DNA from: Bhargavaea massiliensis | Lineage (GTDB): Bacteria; Bacillota; Bacilli; Bacillales_A; Planococcaceae | Assembly: GCF_018390575.1 (NCBI RefSeq) | Contig: NZ_JAHBCJ010000010.1 | Coordinates: forward strand, 1-64,000 | DNA length: 64,000 nt | Direction of reading: 5' to 3' | Part shown: positions 25,658 through 34,682 of the stretch, piece by piece | How the letters are laid out: each line of letters begins with the position of its first letter | Numbering within the stretch: the stretch's first letter is position 1 | Notes under the pieces: generated by a model | What the model saw: the letters and a program-made list of their open reading frames with translations, nothing else | Told to the model about the DNA's origin: nothing | The model's database searches: none | Position numbers and translations under genes: made by a program

Positions 25658-25687
25658 TTGTCGGGTGCTCAGCGTCCCCCCTACAAT
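25658..25687 (+). promoter_or_regulatory. Promoter of the DsbA-like gene
   Basis: TTGTCG (25658-25663), 18 nt, TACAAT (25682-25687) lies 33 nt before the GTG start. A 7-bp hairpin, TGCCCCG with CGGGGCA (25629-25651), precedes it in the divergent spacer. Confidence 0.6.
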
Positions 25688-25719
25688 GAAGGCAGTCAAT
25701 AGGGAAGGGGATCGGTGAC

Positions 25720-26358
25720 GTGAAAATAGAAGTATGGTCTGATTATGTTTGCCCGTTCTGCTATATCGGCAAACGGAAACTTGAAAACGCCCTTGAGAAG
25801 ACGGGTCTTGGGAATAGGGCGGAGGTCGTCTTCAAAAGCTACGAGCTGGATCCGCAATCCCCGGAAACATCCGAGGAGTCAATGGTTTCCGTGCTTGCCC
25901 GCAAATACGGCACGACCGAAGCAGAGGCAGAAGGCATGACGGCCAATGTCACCGCGGCTGCCAAAGAAGTCGGACTCGAGTACAACTTCTCCAAAATGCG
26001 CCCTGCCAATACCTTCAGCGCGCATCGGCTCGCAAAATGGGCGGAAGAGCAGGGAAAGGCATCTGAGATGTCAGAGAATCTGCTTCGTGCGTACTTTATC
26101 GAGAACCGCGAGATCGGTCGTAAAGAGGTTCTGGCGGATATTGCGGAAGAGACGGGCCTGGATCGAAAGGAAGCGGAAGCCGCTCTCGGATCCGGCCGCT
26201 ACGAAGAAGATGTCCGGGCGGATATTGAAGAAGCACGCCAGCTCGGCGTACAGGGCGTCCCGTTTTTCGTTATCAACCGGAAATATGCGGTCTCCGGCGC
26301 GCAGCCTGATGAAGTGTTTGAGCAGGCACTCCGAAAAGTTGCAGAAGAAGAATCATGA
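25720..26358 (+). CDS. DsbA-family thiol oxidoreductase (FrnE-like)
   Basis: This 212-residue thioredoxin-fold protein has the active site CPFC at residues 11-14 and the cis-Pro loop GVQGVPFFVINRKYAVSGAQ. The long helical insertion between them is typical of FrnE/YwbO-like DsbA relatives. No signal peptide is present, so it works in the cytoplasm, perhaps as a disulfide isomerase under oxidative stress. The start is GTG 25720 behind a GGGGAT ribosome site. The gene is monocistronic. Confidence 0.9.
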   Translation: MKIEVWSDYVCPFCYIGKRKLENALEKTGLGNRAEVVFKSYELDPQSPETSEESMVSVLARKYGTTEAEAEGMTANVTAAAKEVGLEYNFSKMRPANTFSAHRLAKWAEEQGKASEMSENLLRAYFIENREIGRKEVLADIAEETGLDRKEAEAALGSGRYEEDVRADIEEARQLGVQGVPFFVINRKYAVSGAQPDEVFEQALRKVAEEES

Positions 26359-26407
26359 AATGATTGTCCTGCCGCATCCTAACCTGGAGATGCGGCTTTT
26401 CTGATGC

Positions 26408-26440
26408 AAAAAAAAACGGCTGCCCGTGCATGGGCAGCCG
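26408..26440 (-). terminator. Terminator of the YceI-family gene
   Basis: A CGGCTGCCC/GGGCAGCCG stem is followed on the minus strand by a run of nine T, directly after the gene end at 26447. Confidence 0.93.
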
Positions 26441-26446
26441 AAACGA

Positions 26447-27019
26447 TCAGGATTCGAGGCTTTCTTCTTCTGCTTCTTCTGTTTGGGGCTGTTCTTCAGT
26501 GGCTTCAAGGTCAAGGTGGATCTTCACATCTTCGCCGACGAGGACGCCGCCGGTCTCCAAAGCCTGGTTCCAGGTCAGGCCGAAGTCCTTGCGGTTGATC
26601 TTGCCGTCCACGGAGAATGCGACGACTTCCTGGCCCCAAGGGTTTTTGGCGCGGCCCTCATACTCGGCTTCAAGCGTGACGGACTTGGTCTCTCCCTTGA
26701 TGGTCAGGTCACCGGTCACTTTGTACTCGCCGTCCCCGTCGGGCCGGATGTCGGTGGACACGAAAGTGATTTCCGGATGGTTCTCCGTGTCGAAGAAGTC
26801 GGCAGACCGCAGGTGATTGTCGCGGTCTTCACTGTCCGTATCGATCGAATTCACATCAATCGTGAACTTGAGGGAAGCACCGGTCAAGTCCTCCGGGTCT
26901 GCTTCAATATCGGCGCCAAAATTTCCGAACGATCCCCGGACCTTCGAAATCATCATGTGTTTCACCACAAAGGTCACGTGAGAGTGCGCCGCGTCAATCT
27001 GCCATTTCGTCTTTGCCAA
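26447..27019 (-). CDS. YceI-family lipid-binding protein
   Basis: The 190-residue protein has the YceI lipocalin-like fold (residues 5-170). It starts WQIDAAHSHVTFVVKHMM and carries the LRSADFFDTENHPEITF motif of the family, whose members bind polyisoprenoids or amide lipids. There is no signal peptide, so unlike the E. coli protein it should be cytoplasmic. A Glu-rich C-terminal tail (about 20 residues) is unusual. The start codon is TTG 27019 behind AAAGGAGG, spaced 7 nt. Confidence 0.9.
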   Translation of the reverse strand: MAKTKWQIDAAHSHVTFVVKHMMISKVRGSFGNFGADIEADPEDLTGASLKFTIDVNSIDTDSEDRDNHLRSADFFDTENHPEITFVSTDIRPDGDGEYKVTGDLTIKGETKSVTLEAEYEGRAKNPWGQEVVAFSVDGKINRKDFGLTWNQALETGGVLVGEDVKIHLDLEATEEQPQTEEAEEESLES

Positions 27020-27227
27020 TGGAACTCCTCCTTTTAAAGGTACAATAATACTCTGAATTTAAGCCAATAGTCTGAAAGGGTCAACTGTTTTGACTTCAAC
27101 TCAACCCGATATGGTGTGGCTTGTCAAAACGACGGGCAGACAGCATACTATATAATTGTGAATGAGTATTTGAAAGTAAGAGTCCCGCCGCTGCCAGGCG
27201 GAGAGCCTCTGAAAGGAATGGCAATTT

Positions 27228-28142
27228 ATGAGCAAACAGCAATGGGCCGATGACCTAGTCAAACTCATCGGCGGTAAACACGTAAAAATAGATGAACCGC
27301 TTTCGAATCATACGATGACCCGCATGGGCGGCCAGGCGGACCTGTTCTGCGATCCGGAAACCGAGGAAAGCGTCCAGGCGGTTGTACGCTACGCATTTGA
27401 ACACGATATTCCGGTGCTCCTGCTTGGGAACGGGTCGAACATGGTCGTTCGTGATGGCGGTGTCCGAGGCATCGTGCTGAACTTGTCGAATCTGAATGAG
27501 GTGCGCTTTGATGGAACGTCAGTTTACGCCGAAAGCGGTGCGGACATCAAAGCTGTTTCCAGGCAATCCGCAAAGCGCGGACTGACCGGCTTTGAATTCG
27601 CCTGCGGCATCCCGGGCTCCGTCGGCGGAGCGATGGTCATGAACGCCGGGGCATACGGCGGCGAAATCAAAGACATCATCCACCGCTGCACGATCCTGAC
27701 GCCGGAGGGCGAGCGCCTGGTGCTGTCGAAGGAAGAACTGGAGCTGGGATACCGGACGAGTATCATCGCGAAAAAGGGCTATTATGTCCTGTCCGCGGAA
27801 TTCGTCCTTGAAGAAGGCGACCAGGAAGAGATCGATGCGAAGGTGGCCGATCTGACACATCAGCGTGAATCCAAGCAGCCGCTTGAGTATCCGTCGGCAG
27901 GGAGCGTCTTCAAGCGTCCTCCCGGCTACTTTGCCGGCAAGCTGATCCAGGACTCCGGCCTGCAGGGCAAAGGATTCGGCGGAGCCGAAGTGTCGACCAA
28001 GCACGCAGGCTTCATCGTAAACAAAAACGGTGCAACGGCAACCGACTATATCCGGACAATTGAAATGGTGCGGGAAGCTGTCAAAGACAACTTCGGCGTC
28101 GACCTGGAGCTGGAAGTGAAGATTGTCGGAGAAGAATCATAA
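27228..28142 (+). CDS. murB: UDP-N-acetylenolpyruvoylglucosamine reductase
   Basis: The 304-residue flavoenzyme makes UDP-MurNAc, the second committed step of peptidoglycan synthesis. FAD-binding motifs are LLGNGSNMVV and GIPGSVGGAMVMNAGAYGGEI. Other conserved sites are the YRTSII segment and the catalytic Ser in SAGSVFKRP. The C-terminal Glu lies in LELEVKIVG. It is a type II MurB, the form found in Bacillus, and its length is normal. A GC-rich hairpin (CCGCC/GGCGG) lies in the leader, and AAAGGA serves as ribosome site. Confidence 0.96.
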   Translation: MSKQQWADDLVKLIGGKHVKIDEPLSNHTMTRMGGQADLFCDPETEESVQAVVRYAFEHDIPVLLLGNGSNMVVRDGGVRGIVLNLSNLNEVRFDGTSVYAESGADIKAVSRQSAKRGLTGFEFACGIPGSVGGAMVMNAGAYGGEIKDIIHRCTILTPEGERLVLSKEELELGYRTSIIAKKGYYVLSAEFVLEEGDQEEIDAKVADLTHQRESKQPLEYPSAGSVFKRPPGYFAGKLIQDSGLQGKGFGGAEVSTKHAGFIVNKNGATATDYIRTIEMVREAVKDNFGVDLELEVKIVGEES

Positions 28143-28148
28143 TACAGG

Positions 28149-28183
28149 AAAAGGAGCACGGACACATGTACGCGCTCCTTTTT
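28149..28183 (+). terminator. Terminator of murB
   Basis: A 9-bp stem, AAAAGGAGC with GCTCCTTTT, has a long loop and ends in a T run just past the stop codon. Confidence 0.8.
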
Positions 28184-28192
28184 CAAATGTTT

Positions 28193-28217
28193 GCGGCTGC
28201 CCATTATGGACAGCCGC
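28193..28217. terminator. Hairpin between convergent murB and Usp genes
   Basis: GCGGCTG with CAGCCGC (plus inner CCAT/ATGG) forms a strong stem followed by TTTT on the plus strand. It probably separates the two convergent genes. Confidence 0.65.
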
Positions 28218-28223
28218 TTTTCA

Positions 28224-28907
28224 TTATTGGACGTGTTTTTCCTCCACCATGCGTTCGACGGTTCCTGTTTCTTCAATGCGGTCATCACTTACATGCACCT
28301 GGCACATTTTGCTGTCGTGCATGAACTTGAAAATGCCGTTGTTAAAATCGGTACCCATCTCTTTGAAGAAAATCCCCTCGAATTCGCAGCCTTTCGACTG
28401 GGTGAAGCTGACGCGGTAGCCATCGCCATCCTCTACAAGATACGCACGTACCCCTTTCTCGTACATATCCTCTTCAACAGATTTGATGTTCCGCGCGACA
28501 GAGACGACGTGCAGGTCGGCAAACGGGATTTCCCGCAGCAGGACGTTGATGAACGATCCCCTGGTGATCTCCTCCCACCGGCTTTGGGCGGTCTGTCCGA
28601 TGACGATCTGGGTCACATTTTTATCGTATGCCACTTCCTTGATGGCCTTTGCGGACGGGAGGCGCTCGTTATCCCGGAGGATGAACGCCTGCGCACCGAG
28701 TTCGTCCGCGAGTTCCTGCCATCGCTCCACGTACTCCGACTTGTCTGCATCAAACTGGTCGAACGGAAGCGGATCGACCGACAGAATATAAAACGGGCAA
28801 TTGAGCATGCTGGCCATTTTGTGTCCTCTGCGGATCAGCCGTTCTCCGTTCGGGCCATAATAGACGCAAACAAGAATGCACTCATCCATTCCCGGCTTTT
28901 TCAACAT
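28224..28907 (-). CDS. Stand-alone Usp protein of the KdpD type
   Basis: The 227-residue cytoplasmic protein has an N-terminal Usp-like fold (about 8-145). It begins CILVCVYYGPNGERLIRRGHKMA, the start of the Usp domain in KdpD sensor kinases, and contains TQIVIGQTAQSRWEEITRGS. The C-terminal 80 residues are not familiar. No kinase domain is present, and no kdp genes are nearby. Its promoter region faces the Mrp operon, which hints at, but does not prove, a role in K+/Na+ homeostasis. A GAGGTG ribosome site precedes ATG 28907. Confidence 0.75.
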   Translation of the reverse strand: MLKKPGMDECILVCVYYGPNGERLIRRGHKMASMLNCPFYILSVDPLPFDQFDADKSEYVERWQELADELGAQAFILRDNERLPSAKAIKEVAYDKNVTQIVIGQTAQSRWEEITRGSFINVLLREIPFADLHVVSVARNIKSVEEDMYEKGVRAYLVEDGDGYRVSFTQSKGCEFEGIFFKEMGTDFNNGIFKFMHDSKMCQVHVSDDRIEETGTVERMVEEKHVQ

Positions 28908-29249
28908 GACGGTGAGTCACCTCTAGTTCATAATAACTGGGATTCCGGGAGCACTTGCCCGGTCCCTCATTCGAAAACCAACACATTATAAGACATCATC
29001 GCGGAAAATACAACAACACCGGCGACAGGTGGCATGATGTGCGAAAGGGTCGGATTTCCTGTATACTTTAAGCGGGAAATCAGTGCCGTGAAATGTGGCA
29101 GCTGTGTTTCGCATGTTCTTTATACATAACTGCTGTCCATGGTCTCCAGAAGGGGTCCGGACGCTGTTGCCCCATATTATGCGCCCTGCCGGTCATTCCG
29201 TCAAGGCGGCTTGCCTGGTGGGGGTTCACCACGCTGATTGGAGGTTCTC
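28908..29249. other. Divergent spacer and mrp leader, no gene
   Basis: This stretch holds no supportable gene. On the plus strand a TATACT -10 box lies at 29062-29067, with only a weak -35. That leaves a leader of roughly 180 nt before mrpA, with several GC-rich segments able to pair, such as GGTGGGGGTTCACC near 29219-29232. I do not recognise any known riboswitch fold in it. Confidence 0.5.
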
Positions 29250-31652
29250 ATGTACGCTGTTTTCATCATTTTTCTCCCATTCATCATGGCAGCGCTTTTG
29301 CCTGCAACGCACCGTCTGATCGGCGACCGCCTGATCGGCTGGTATGTCATGGCGGTGCCGCTCATTTTGTTTGCCGCCCTCATCCGGCTGATCCCGCGGG
29401 TTGCCGACGGAGAGATTGTTTCGGCCTCCTATCCATGGATACCGGATGCGGGAATCGACCTGGCCGTCCGTGTCGACGGTCTCGGCATGATTTTCGCGCT
29501 CCTCATCACGGGGGTCGGCACACTTGTCGCCCTTTATTCTATTTATTACCTCTCGCCGAGGGAATCGCTCGGCCACTTCTATGTCTATCTGCTCCTGTTC
29601 ATGGGCGCCATGCTCGGCGTCGTCTTTTCGGACAACCTGATGCTCCTTTATACGTTCTGGGAACTTACGAGTATTTCTTCCTTCCTGCTGATCGCGTTCT
29701 GGTACCACCGGAAGGGCTCCCGGTACGGGGCGCAGAAGGCGATGCTCATCACGGTCATGGGCGGGTTTTCATTGCTTGCCGGCTTCCTGATGCTTTATTT
29801 CACGACGGGCACATTCAGCATCAGTGAAATCATCGGGATGCGTGATGCGCTTGCCGGTGAACCGATGATTGTCCCTGCCATGTTCCTGATCCTGCTCGGG
29901 GCGTTTACCAAGTCAGTCCAGTTTCCGTTCCATATTTGGCTGCCGGACGCAATGGAGGCACCGACCCCGGTCAGTGCCTACCTTCACTCCGCGACCATGG
30001 TCAAGGCCGGAATCTATCTGGTTGCCCTGTTCACGCCGCTTTTCGGCGGCATGGAATCCTGGTTCTGGTCACTGAGCATAGCCGGTATCGTGACGCTCCT
30101 GTGGGGGGCGTTCAATGCCATGAAGCAAAACGACCTGAAAGCCCTCCTTGCTTATTCCACCATCAGCCAGCTCGGCCTGATCATGAGCCTTCTCGGTTTC
30201 GGCTCTGCGGCACTGTCTGCAAGTGCGGCGGGTGATCCGGCTGTTTATGCGGCTGCAGGGTTTGCCGCGCTGTTTTATATGCTGAATCACTCGACGTTCA
30301 AGGGGCTGCTCTTCATGGTCATCGGGATTGTCGACCATGAAATCGGCACGCGGGACATCCGCCGTCTCGGAGGGCTCATGTCGTTTATGCCGGTGACGTT
30401 CACATTTGCGGTCATCGGCAGCTTTTCCATGGCAGGACTGCCGCCGTTCAACGGTTTCCTAAGCAAGGAGATGTTCTTTGGCGCTGCAGTGGATATCGCG
30501 TCCGGACAACCGTTTGCCGGCGGTGCCGAGGTGCTTTTCCCGGTAGTCGGCTGGCTGGCCAGTGTGTTCACGTTTATCTACTGCACGATCATCGTGTACC
30601 GGACATTTCTCGGCCCTGTCCAGCCGGAGAAGATCGACCGGGTGCCGCATGAGGCACCTAAAGGGATGCTGGTCGCGCCCGGTATTCTTGCGGCGCTTGT
30701 CATCCTGATCTTCTTCTTCCCGAACGTGGTCGGCAAGTATGTGATCGGTCCGGCCATGCAGGTGATGTTCCCGGCACTTTCACAGGAGGCAAATCTTGTC
30801 CCCAAGATTGAGGCGTGGCACGGTGTTAATCTGCCGCTTGTCATGACATTCGGCGTCATCGCTCTCGGCCTGCTGCTGTTCATCACGTTCCGTCACTGGA
30901 AGCGGATCTACCGTGTCGCGCCTTTCCGGTGGACAATGGACTCCATCTACCGCGGTTTGCTCCAGACCGGCGAAGCCGCCTCCACCATCGTGACGGATCT
31001 GTATATGACAGGCAGGAGCCGTGACTATTTCGCTTTCATCTACCTGTTCTTCCTCGTCACGGTTGGCGGAATGCTATTCCTGACGGGCGCTTTCGAACCG
31101 GACTTCAGCAGAGGCCCCGTCGGAATCTTCGAGATCGCTTTCGTCATCATCATGGCGTTTGCGGCAATTGCGATGCTGTTTGCGAGGTCCCGCATCACGG
31201 CGACGCTCTTGAACGGAGTCCTCGGCTACTCTGTCGCCATCTTCTTCGTCTTTTTCCGGGCGCCGGATCTGGCGCTTACCCAGACGGTCATCGAGACGGT
31301 GACGACAGTGCTGTTCCTCCTGTGCTTCCACTTCCTTCCGGAATGGAAGCCCGAGGACTCACCGCTCCGGACAAAGGTCGTCAACGGAATTATTGCAGTC
31401 GGTGCCGGCGTGCTTGTCACGGCTTTCGGGCTGACTGTACAGGGGTACGATGTGTACGAATCCATTTCTGTTTACTTTGAGGATTCGTATAAGCTGGCCG
31501 GCGGAAGCAACATCGTCAACGCCATCCTCGGGGACTTCCGTGCATTTGATACGATGCTCGAAGTCGTGGTCCTCTTTATCGCGGGCATCGGGGTCTATAC
31601 GCTGATCGCCCTCAAGCCGAAGAAAGGAGGGGATGACGTTGAAGGAAAATGA
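29250..31652 (+). CDS. mrpA: Mrp Na+/H+ antiporter subunit A
   Basis: The 800-residue largest subunit of the multisubunit Mrp cation/proton antiporter is homologous to complex I NuoL. It has about twenty membrane helices. Key sites are GVVFSDNLMLLYTFWELTS (conserved Glu), SVQFPFHIWLPDAMEAPTPVSAYLHSATMVKAGIYL and LLAYSTISQLG in the N-terminal part. The C-terminal MrpB-like (DUF4040) domain includes RAPDLALTQTVIETVTTVLF. ATG 29250 follows GGAGG by 5 nt; an upstream TTG overlaps the ribosome site. It is the first of seven genes and overlaps mrpB. Confidence 0.96.
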   Translation: MYAVFIIFLPFIMAALLPATHRLIGDRLIGWYVMAVPLILFAALIRLIPRVADGEIVSASYPWIPDAGIDLAVRVDGLGMIFALLITGVGTLVALYSIYYLSPRESLGHFYVYLLLFMGAMLGVVFSDNLMLLYTFWELTSISSFLLIAFWYHRKGSRYGAQKAMLITVMGGFSLLAGFLMLYFTTGTFSISEIIGMRDALAGEPMIVPAMFLILLGAFTKSVQFPFHIWLPDAMEAPTPVSAYLHSATMVKAGIYLVALFTPLFGGMESWFWSLSIAGIVTLLWGAFNAMKQNDLKALLAYSTISQLGLIMSLLGFGSAALSASAAGDPAVYAAAGFAALFYMLNHSTFKGLLFMVIGIVDHEIGTRDIRRLGGLMSFMPVTFTFAVIGSFSMAGLPPFNGFLSKEMFFGAAVDIASGQPFAGGAEVLFPVVGWLASVFTFIYCTIIVYRTFLGPVQPEKIDRVPHEAPKGMLVAPGILAALVILIFFFPNVVGKYVIGPAMQVMFPALSQEANLVPKIEAWHGVNLPLVMTFGVIALGLLLFITFRHWKRIYRVAPFRWTMDSIYRGLLQTGEAASTIVTDLYMTGRSRDYFAFIYLFFLVTVGGMLFLTGAFEPDFSRGPVGIFEIAFVIIMAFAAIAMLFARSRITATLLNGVLGYSVAIFFVFFRAPDLALTQTVIETVTTVLFLLCFHFLPEWKPEDSPLRTKVVNGIIAVGAGVLVTAFGLTVQGYDVYESISVYFEDSYKLAGGSNIVNAILGDFRAFDTMLEVVVLFIAGIGVYTLIALKPKKGGDDVEGK

Positions 31653-32061
31653 TGTGATCCTGCGGACGGTCACCCGTGTTGTCGTCTTTATCATCCTGAC
31701 CTTCGGCGTCGAACTGTTCTTGTCGGGCCACCATAACCCAGGCGGGGGCTTTGTCGGGGGGCTCGTCCTGTCTTCGGCGCTCGTCCTCCTGTACGTCGTC
31801 TTCGATATCGAGACCGTCCATCAGGGGGTACCATTCGACTTCCGCAAGATTGCGGCATTCGGCGCCATGGTGTCCCTCCTGTCGGGGACTGCGGCAGCCG
31901 TGCTGGGCAGGCCCTTCCTATCGCAGGGCTTCGGTTATTTTGATTTGCCGATCTTCGGGCTGACCGAGCTTGCCACCGTGACGATTTTTGAGGCGGGTGT
32001 CGCGCTTACCGTAATCGGAACGGTCGTCACCATCATCCTGAGTATCAGTAAGGACGTGTAG
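31633..32061 (+). CDS. mrpB: Mrp antiporter subunit B
   Basis: The 142-residue membrane subunit has four helices and the family segments DVILRTVTRVVVFIILTFG and HHNPGGGFVGGL. It overlaps the 3' end of mrpA. ATG 31633 is given, but AAAGGAGG ends only 2 nt before it. TTG 31639, 8 nt from the ribosome site, may be the real start, giving 140 residues. Confidence 0.94.
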   Translation: MTLKENDVILRTVTRVVVFIILTFGVELFLSGHHNPGGGFVGGLVLSSALVLLYVVFDIETVHQGVPFDFRKIAAFGAMVSLLSGTAAAVLGRPFLSQGFGYFDLPIFGLTELATVTIFEAGVALTVIGTVVTIILSISKDV

Positions 32062-32064
32062 CAG

Positions 32065-32403
32065 ATGGAATTCCATATGACCATACTGGTGGGCATCCTT
32101 GTGACTGTGGCGGTCTACCTGCTGCTGTCCCGCAATATGATCCGCATCATCCTCGGCACGGCGATCCTTTCGCATGCCGTCCACCTTCTCCTCATCACGA
32201 TGGGCGGTGCCGGCGAAGGCAAGGTGCCGCTCCTCAGGGAGTCAGAAGGGCCGTATGCCGATGCGCTGCCGCAGGCGCTGATCCTGACGGCAATCGTCAT
32301 CAGCTTTGCGACCACTGCGCTTCTTCTCGTGCTGGCCTACCGGACATACGAGGAAAGCGGATCCGACAATATGAACACCATCAGGAGGATTGACCGTGAA
32401 TAA
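32065..32403 (+). CDS. mrpC: Mrp antiporter subunit C
   Basis: This 112-residue NuoK-like subunit has three membrane helices. Conserved stretches are LLSRNMIRIILGTAILSHAVHLLL and DALPQALILTAIVISFATTA. It follows mrpB after 3 nt. The 3' end overlaps the ribosome site and start of mrpD. Confidence 0.95.
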   Translation: MEFHMTILVGILVTVAVYLLLSRNMIRIILGTAILSHAVHLLLITMGGAGEGKVPLLRESEGPYADALPQALILTAIVISFATTALLLVLAYRTYEESGSDNMNTIRRIDRE

Positions 32404-33883
32404 TATTCTTGTCCTCCCGATGCTGATTCCGTTGCTCACCGGGTTTGTGCTGTTTTTCCTGCGTCCTTCCATCAAGGCGCAGAAGATTGTCAGTATCCTG
32501 TCGCTCCTGTCACTGGTCGCCGTCTCGGTGCGCATCCTGCTTGTCATCCGTGAAGACGGGATTATCCGCCTGGACTTCGGCGGATGGGAGCCGCCGTTCG
32601 GCATTCTGTTTGTCGGGGATTCGTTTTCCGCCTTGATGGTGCTGACGGCCTCGGTTGTTTCGGCACTGATTATCGCCTATTCCTTCACCGCGACGGAAAG
32701 GCGCATGGAAAACATGTTCTTTTATCCGTTTGCGTTCTTTCTCGTCGCGGGGGTGAACGGTTCTTTCCTGACAGGAGATATGTTCAACCTGTTTGTCTGT
32801 TTTGAAGTCATGCTGCTTGCATCGTATGTGCTGATCACGCTCGGAGGCGGCAAGGTCCGTCTCGCGGAATCGATGAAGTACATTGCGATCAACGTGGTTT
32901 CCTCCTGGTTCTTCCTCGTGGCCCTTGCATTTCTGTACGGGACGGTCGGCACGCTCAACATGGCCCACATCTCTGTCCGGATCGCGGAAGTCGGGCAGGG
33001 GCCGCTCCTCAGCGCCATTTCGGTCGTGTTCCTGATTGTGTTTGCGCTGAAGGCGGGGCTTTTCCTTTACTTCTGGCTGCCGGGTTCATACAGTTCACCG
33101 CCGGGACCGATTGCGGCACTGTTCGCGGCTCTTCTGACAAAAGTCGGCGTATATGCCTTGTTCAGGACGTTTACACTCATGTTTTATCATGATGAATTCA
33201 TCATCGGAACGATAGTCGGCACGATGGCTGTCGTGACACTTATCGGCGGCTGCCTCGGTGCCATCGCCTATACCGACATCCGCCAGATCGCCTCGTACAA
33301 CGTCATTATCGCGGTCGGATTCATGATCATCGGCCTTGCGGTCTTTAATGAAGATGCGTTCAAGGGATCGGTTTTCTACCTGATCCATGACATGGTCATC
33401 AAGGCGCTCCTGTTCCTGATCGTGGGGGCGATGGTCTACCTGACCGGCAAAACTAAAATTACCGGGATGAGCGGGCTGATCCGGAACTATCCGGTGCTCG
33501 GATGGCTGCTTTTCCTGACGACCCTCGGACTTGCCGGAGTCCCGCCGCTCAGCGGATTCATCGGCAAGATGTATATCGGCCTTGGTGCCGTCGGAGGCGG
33601 GAATTACTTCCTGCTCTTTGCCGGGTTCGCCTCAAGCCTGGTCGTTCTCTATTCGATGCTCCGCATCTTCATGAACTGCTTCTGGGGAGAGACAATCATC
33701 AACCGGGAAGACCAGCGTCCCTATCCGGCAAGGCGGCTCGTTCCCATCGCGCTCCTCGGAGTTCTGACAGTGGGAATCGGTGTCGGGGCGCACGCGCTTG
33801 AGCCGTTCGTTTCCGATGCGGCACGCGTAATGGCCAATCCCGAACTGTATATTGACGCGGTCCTCGGGGAGGTGGAGTCATGA
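32396..33883 (+). CDS. mrpD: Mrp antiporter subunit D
   Basis: The 495-residue NuoM/N-like proton-translocating subunit has fourteen helices. Key residues are the Glu in NLFVCFEVMLLASYVL, Lys in FALKAGLFLYFWLPGSYSSPPGPIAALFAALLTKVGVY, and the late segment GVPPLSGFIGKMYI. GTG 32396 is preferred because AGGAGG lies 7 nt upstream; TTG 32390 is too close to it. The gene overlaps mrpC by 8 nt and mrpE by 4 nt. Confidence 0.95.
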   Translation: MNNILVLPMLIPLLTGFVLFFLRPSIKAQKIVSILSLLSLVAVSVRILLVIREDGIIRLDFGGWEPPFGILFVGDSFSALMVLTASVVSALIIAYSFTATERRMENMFFYPFAFFLVAGVNGSFLTGDMFNLFVCFEVMLLASYVLITLGGGKVRLAESMKYIAINVVSSWFFLVALAFLYGTVGTLNMAHISVRIAEVGQGPLLSAISVVFLIVFALKAGLFLYFWLPGSYSSPPGPIAALFAALLTKVGVYALFRTFTLMFYHDEFIIGTIVGTMAVVTLIGGCLGAIAYTDIRQIASYNVIIAVGFMIIGLAVFNEDAFKGSVFYLIHDMVIKALLFLIVGAMVYLTGKTKITGMSGLIRNYPVLGWLLFLTTLGLAGVPPLSGFIGKMYIGLGAVGGGNYFLLFAGFASSLVVLYSMLRIFMNCFWGETIINREDQRPYPARRLVPIALLGVLTVGIGVGAHALEPFVSDAARVMANPELYIDAVLGEVES

Positions 33884-34398
33884 ACAAGTTTGCCGGTGAC
33901 GGCGGTTTCGGTGCGACTGCCGCCCAGTTTCTCCTGAACCTGTTCATTGCTTTTCTCTGGATGTTGCTTCTGGATGAGGACAAGTTGCGGGCGACGACGT
34001 TCATCGCGGGATTCATCGTCGGAATCTTCATCGTCTTCTTCATGCACAGGTTTTTCGGGACGCAGTTTTACTTGCGCAAGCTGTTCGCAATCATTAAGCT
34101 TGTCTTTATCTTTATCCGGGAACTGGTCAAATCGAGCCTGTCCGTCATTGTGCAGATCCTGAGTCCGCAACTCAAGATCCGCCCGGGAATTTTTCGCTAC
34201 GACACCATCCTTGAGAGCGATGTGGAAGTGACGATGCTGTCCCTTCTGCTGACACTCACCCCTGGCTCGGTCGTCATGGAAGTGACCGAAGACGGGAAGG
34301 GGCTCTATATCCACGCGATGGACCTGGATACGTCGAAGGAAGCATTGATCAGCCAGCTGAAAAACTTTGAACAAGCGATCATGGAGGTGACGCGATAA
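33880..34398 (+). CDS. mrpE: Mrp antiporter subunit E
   Basis: The 172-residue subunit has three N-terminal membrane segments and a cytoplasmic domain with the family stretch EVTMLSLLLTLTPGSVVMEV. MrpE is needed for assembly or stability of the antiporter complex. Its ATG overlaps the mrpD stop codon (ATGA), and its stop overlaps the mrpF start by one base. Confidence 0.94.
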   Translation: MNKFAGDGGFGATAAQFLLNLFIAFLWMLLLDEDKLRATTFIAGFIVGIFIVFFMHRFFGTQFYLRKLFAIIKLVFIFIRELVKSSLSVIVQILSPQLKIRPGIFRYDTILESDVEVTMLSLLLTLTPGSVVMEVTEDGKGLYIHAMDLDTSKEALISQLKNFEQAIMEVTR

Positions 34399-34682
34399 TG
34401 GTACAGACCCTCATGCTCATCTCGCTCGTGCTGTTCTCATTCACGATTCTGATCTCGGTCTACCGGATCATCAAAGGGCCGTCAAAGCCGGACCGCGTCA
34501 TCGCGCTCGACATGATCGGCGTAAACCTGCTGGCGGCGATTGCGGTCGTGTCCTGCATCCTTCTGACCAAGGCCTTCATGGAAGTGATCCTGATCCTCGG
34601 CATCCTGAGCTTTATCGGGACGATCGCCTTCTCGAAGTACATAGAGAGGGGGATCATCGTTGAACGCAGACACAATCGTTGA
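34398..34682 (+). CDS. mrpF: Mrp antiporter subunit F
   Basis: This 94-residue three-helix subunit has the family motif GPSKPDRVIALDMIGVNLLA, including the conserved Asp in the second helix. It overlaps mrpE by one base and mrpG by 23 nt. Length is typical. Confidence 0.95.
   Translation: MVQTLMLISLVLFSFTILISVYRIIKGPSKPDRVIALDMIGVNLLAAIAVVSCILLTKAFMEVILILGILSFIGTIAFSKYIERGIIVERRHNR

Noticed and set aside
29068-29249. Na+ or other riboswitch before mrpA
   Set aside because: The leader is long and can pair, but I could not match it to any known riboswitch core. It is recorded only as an observation.
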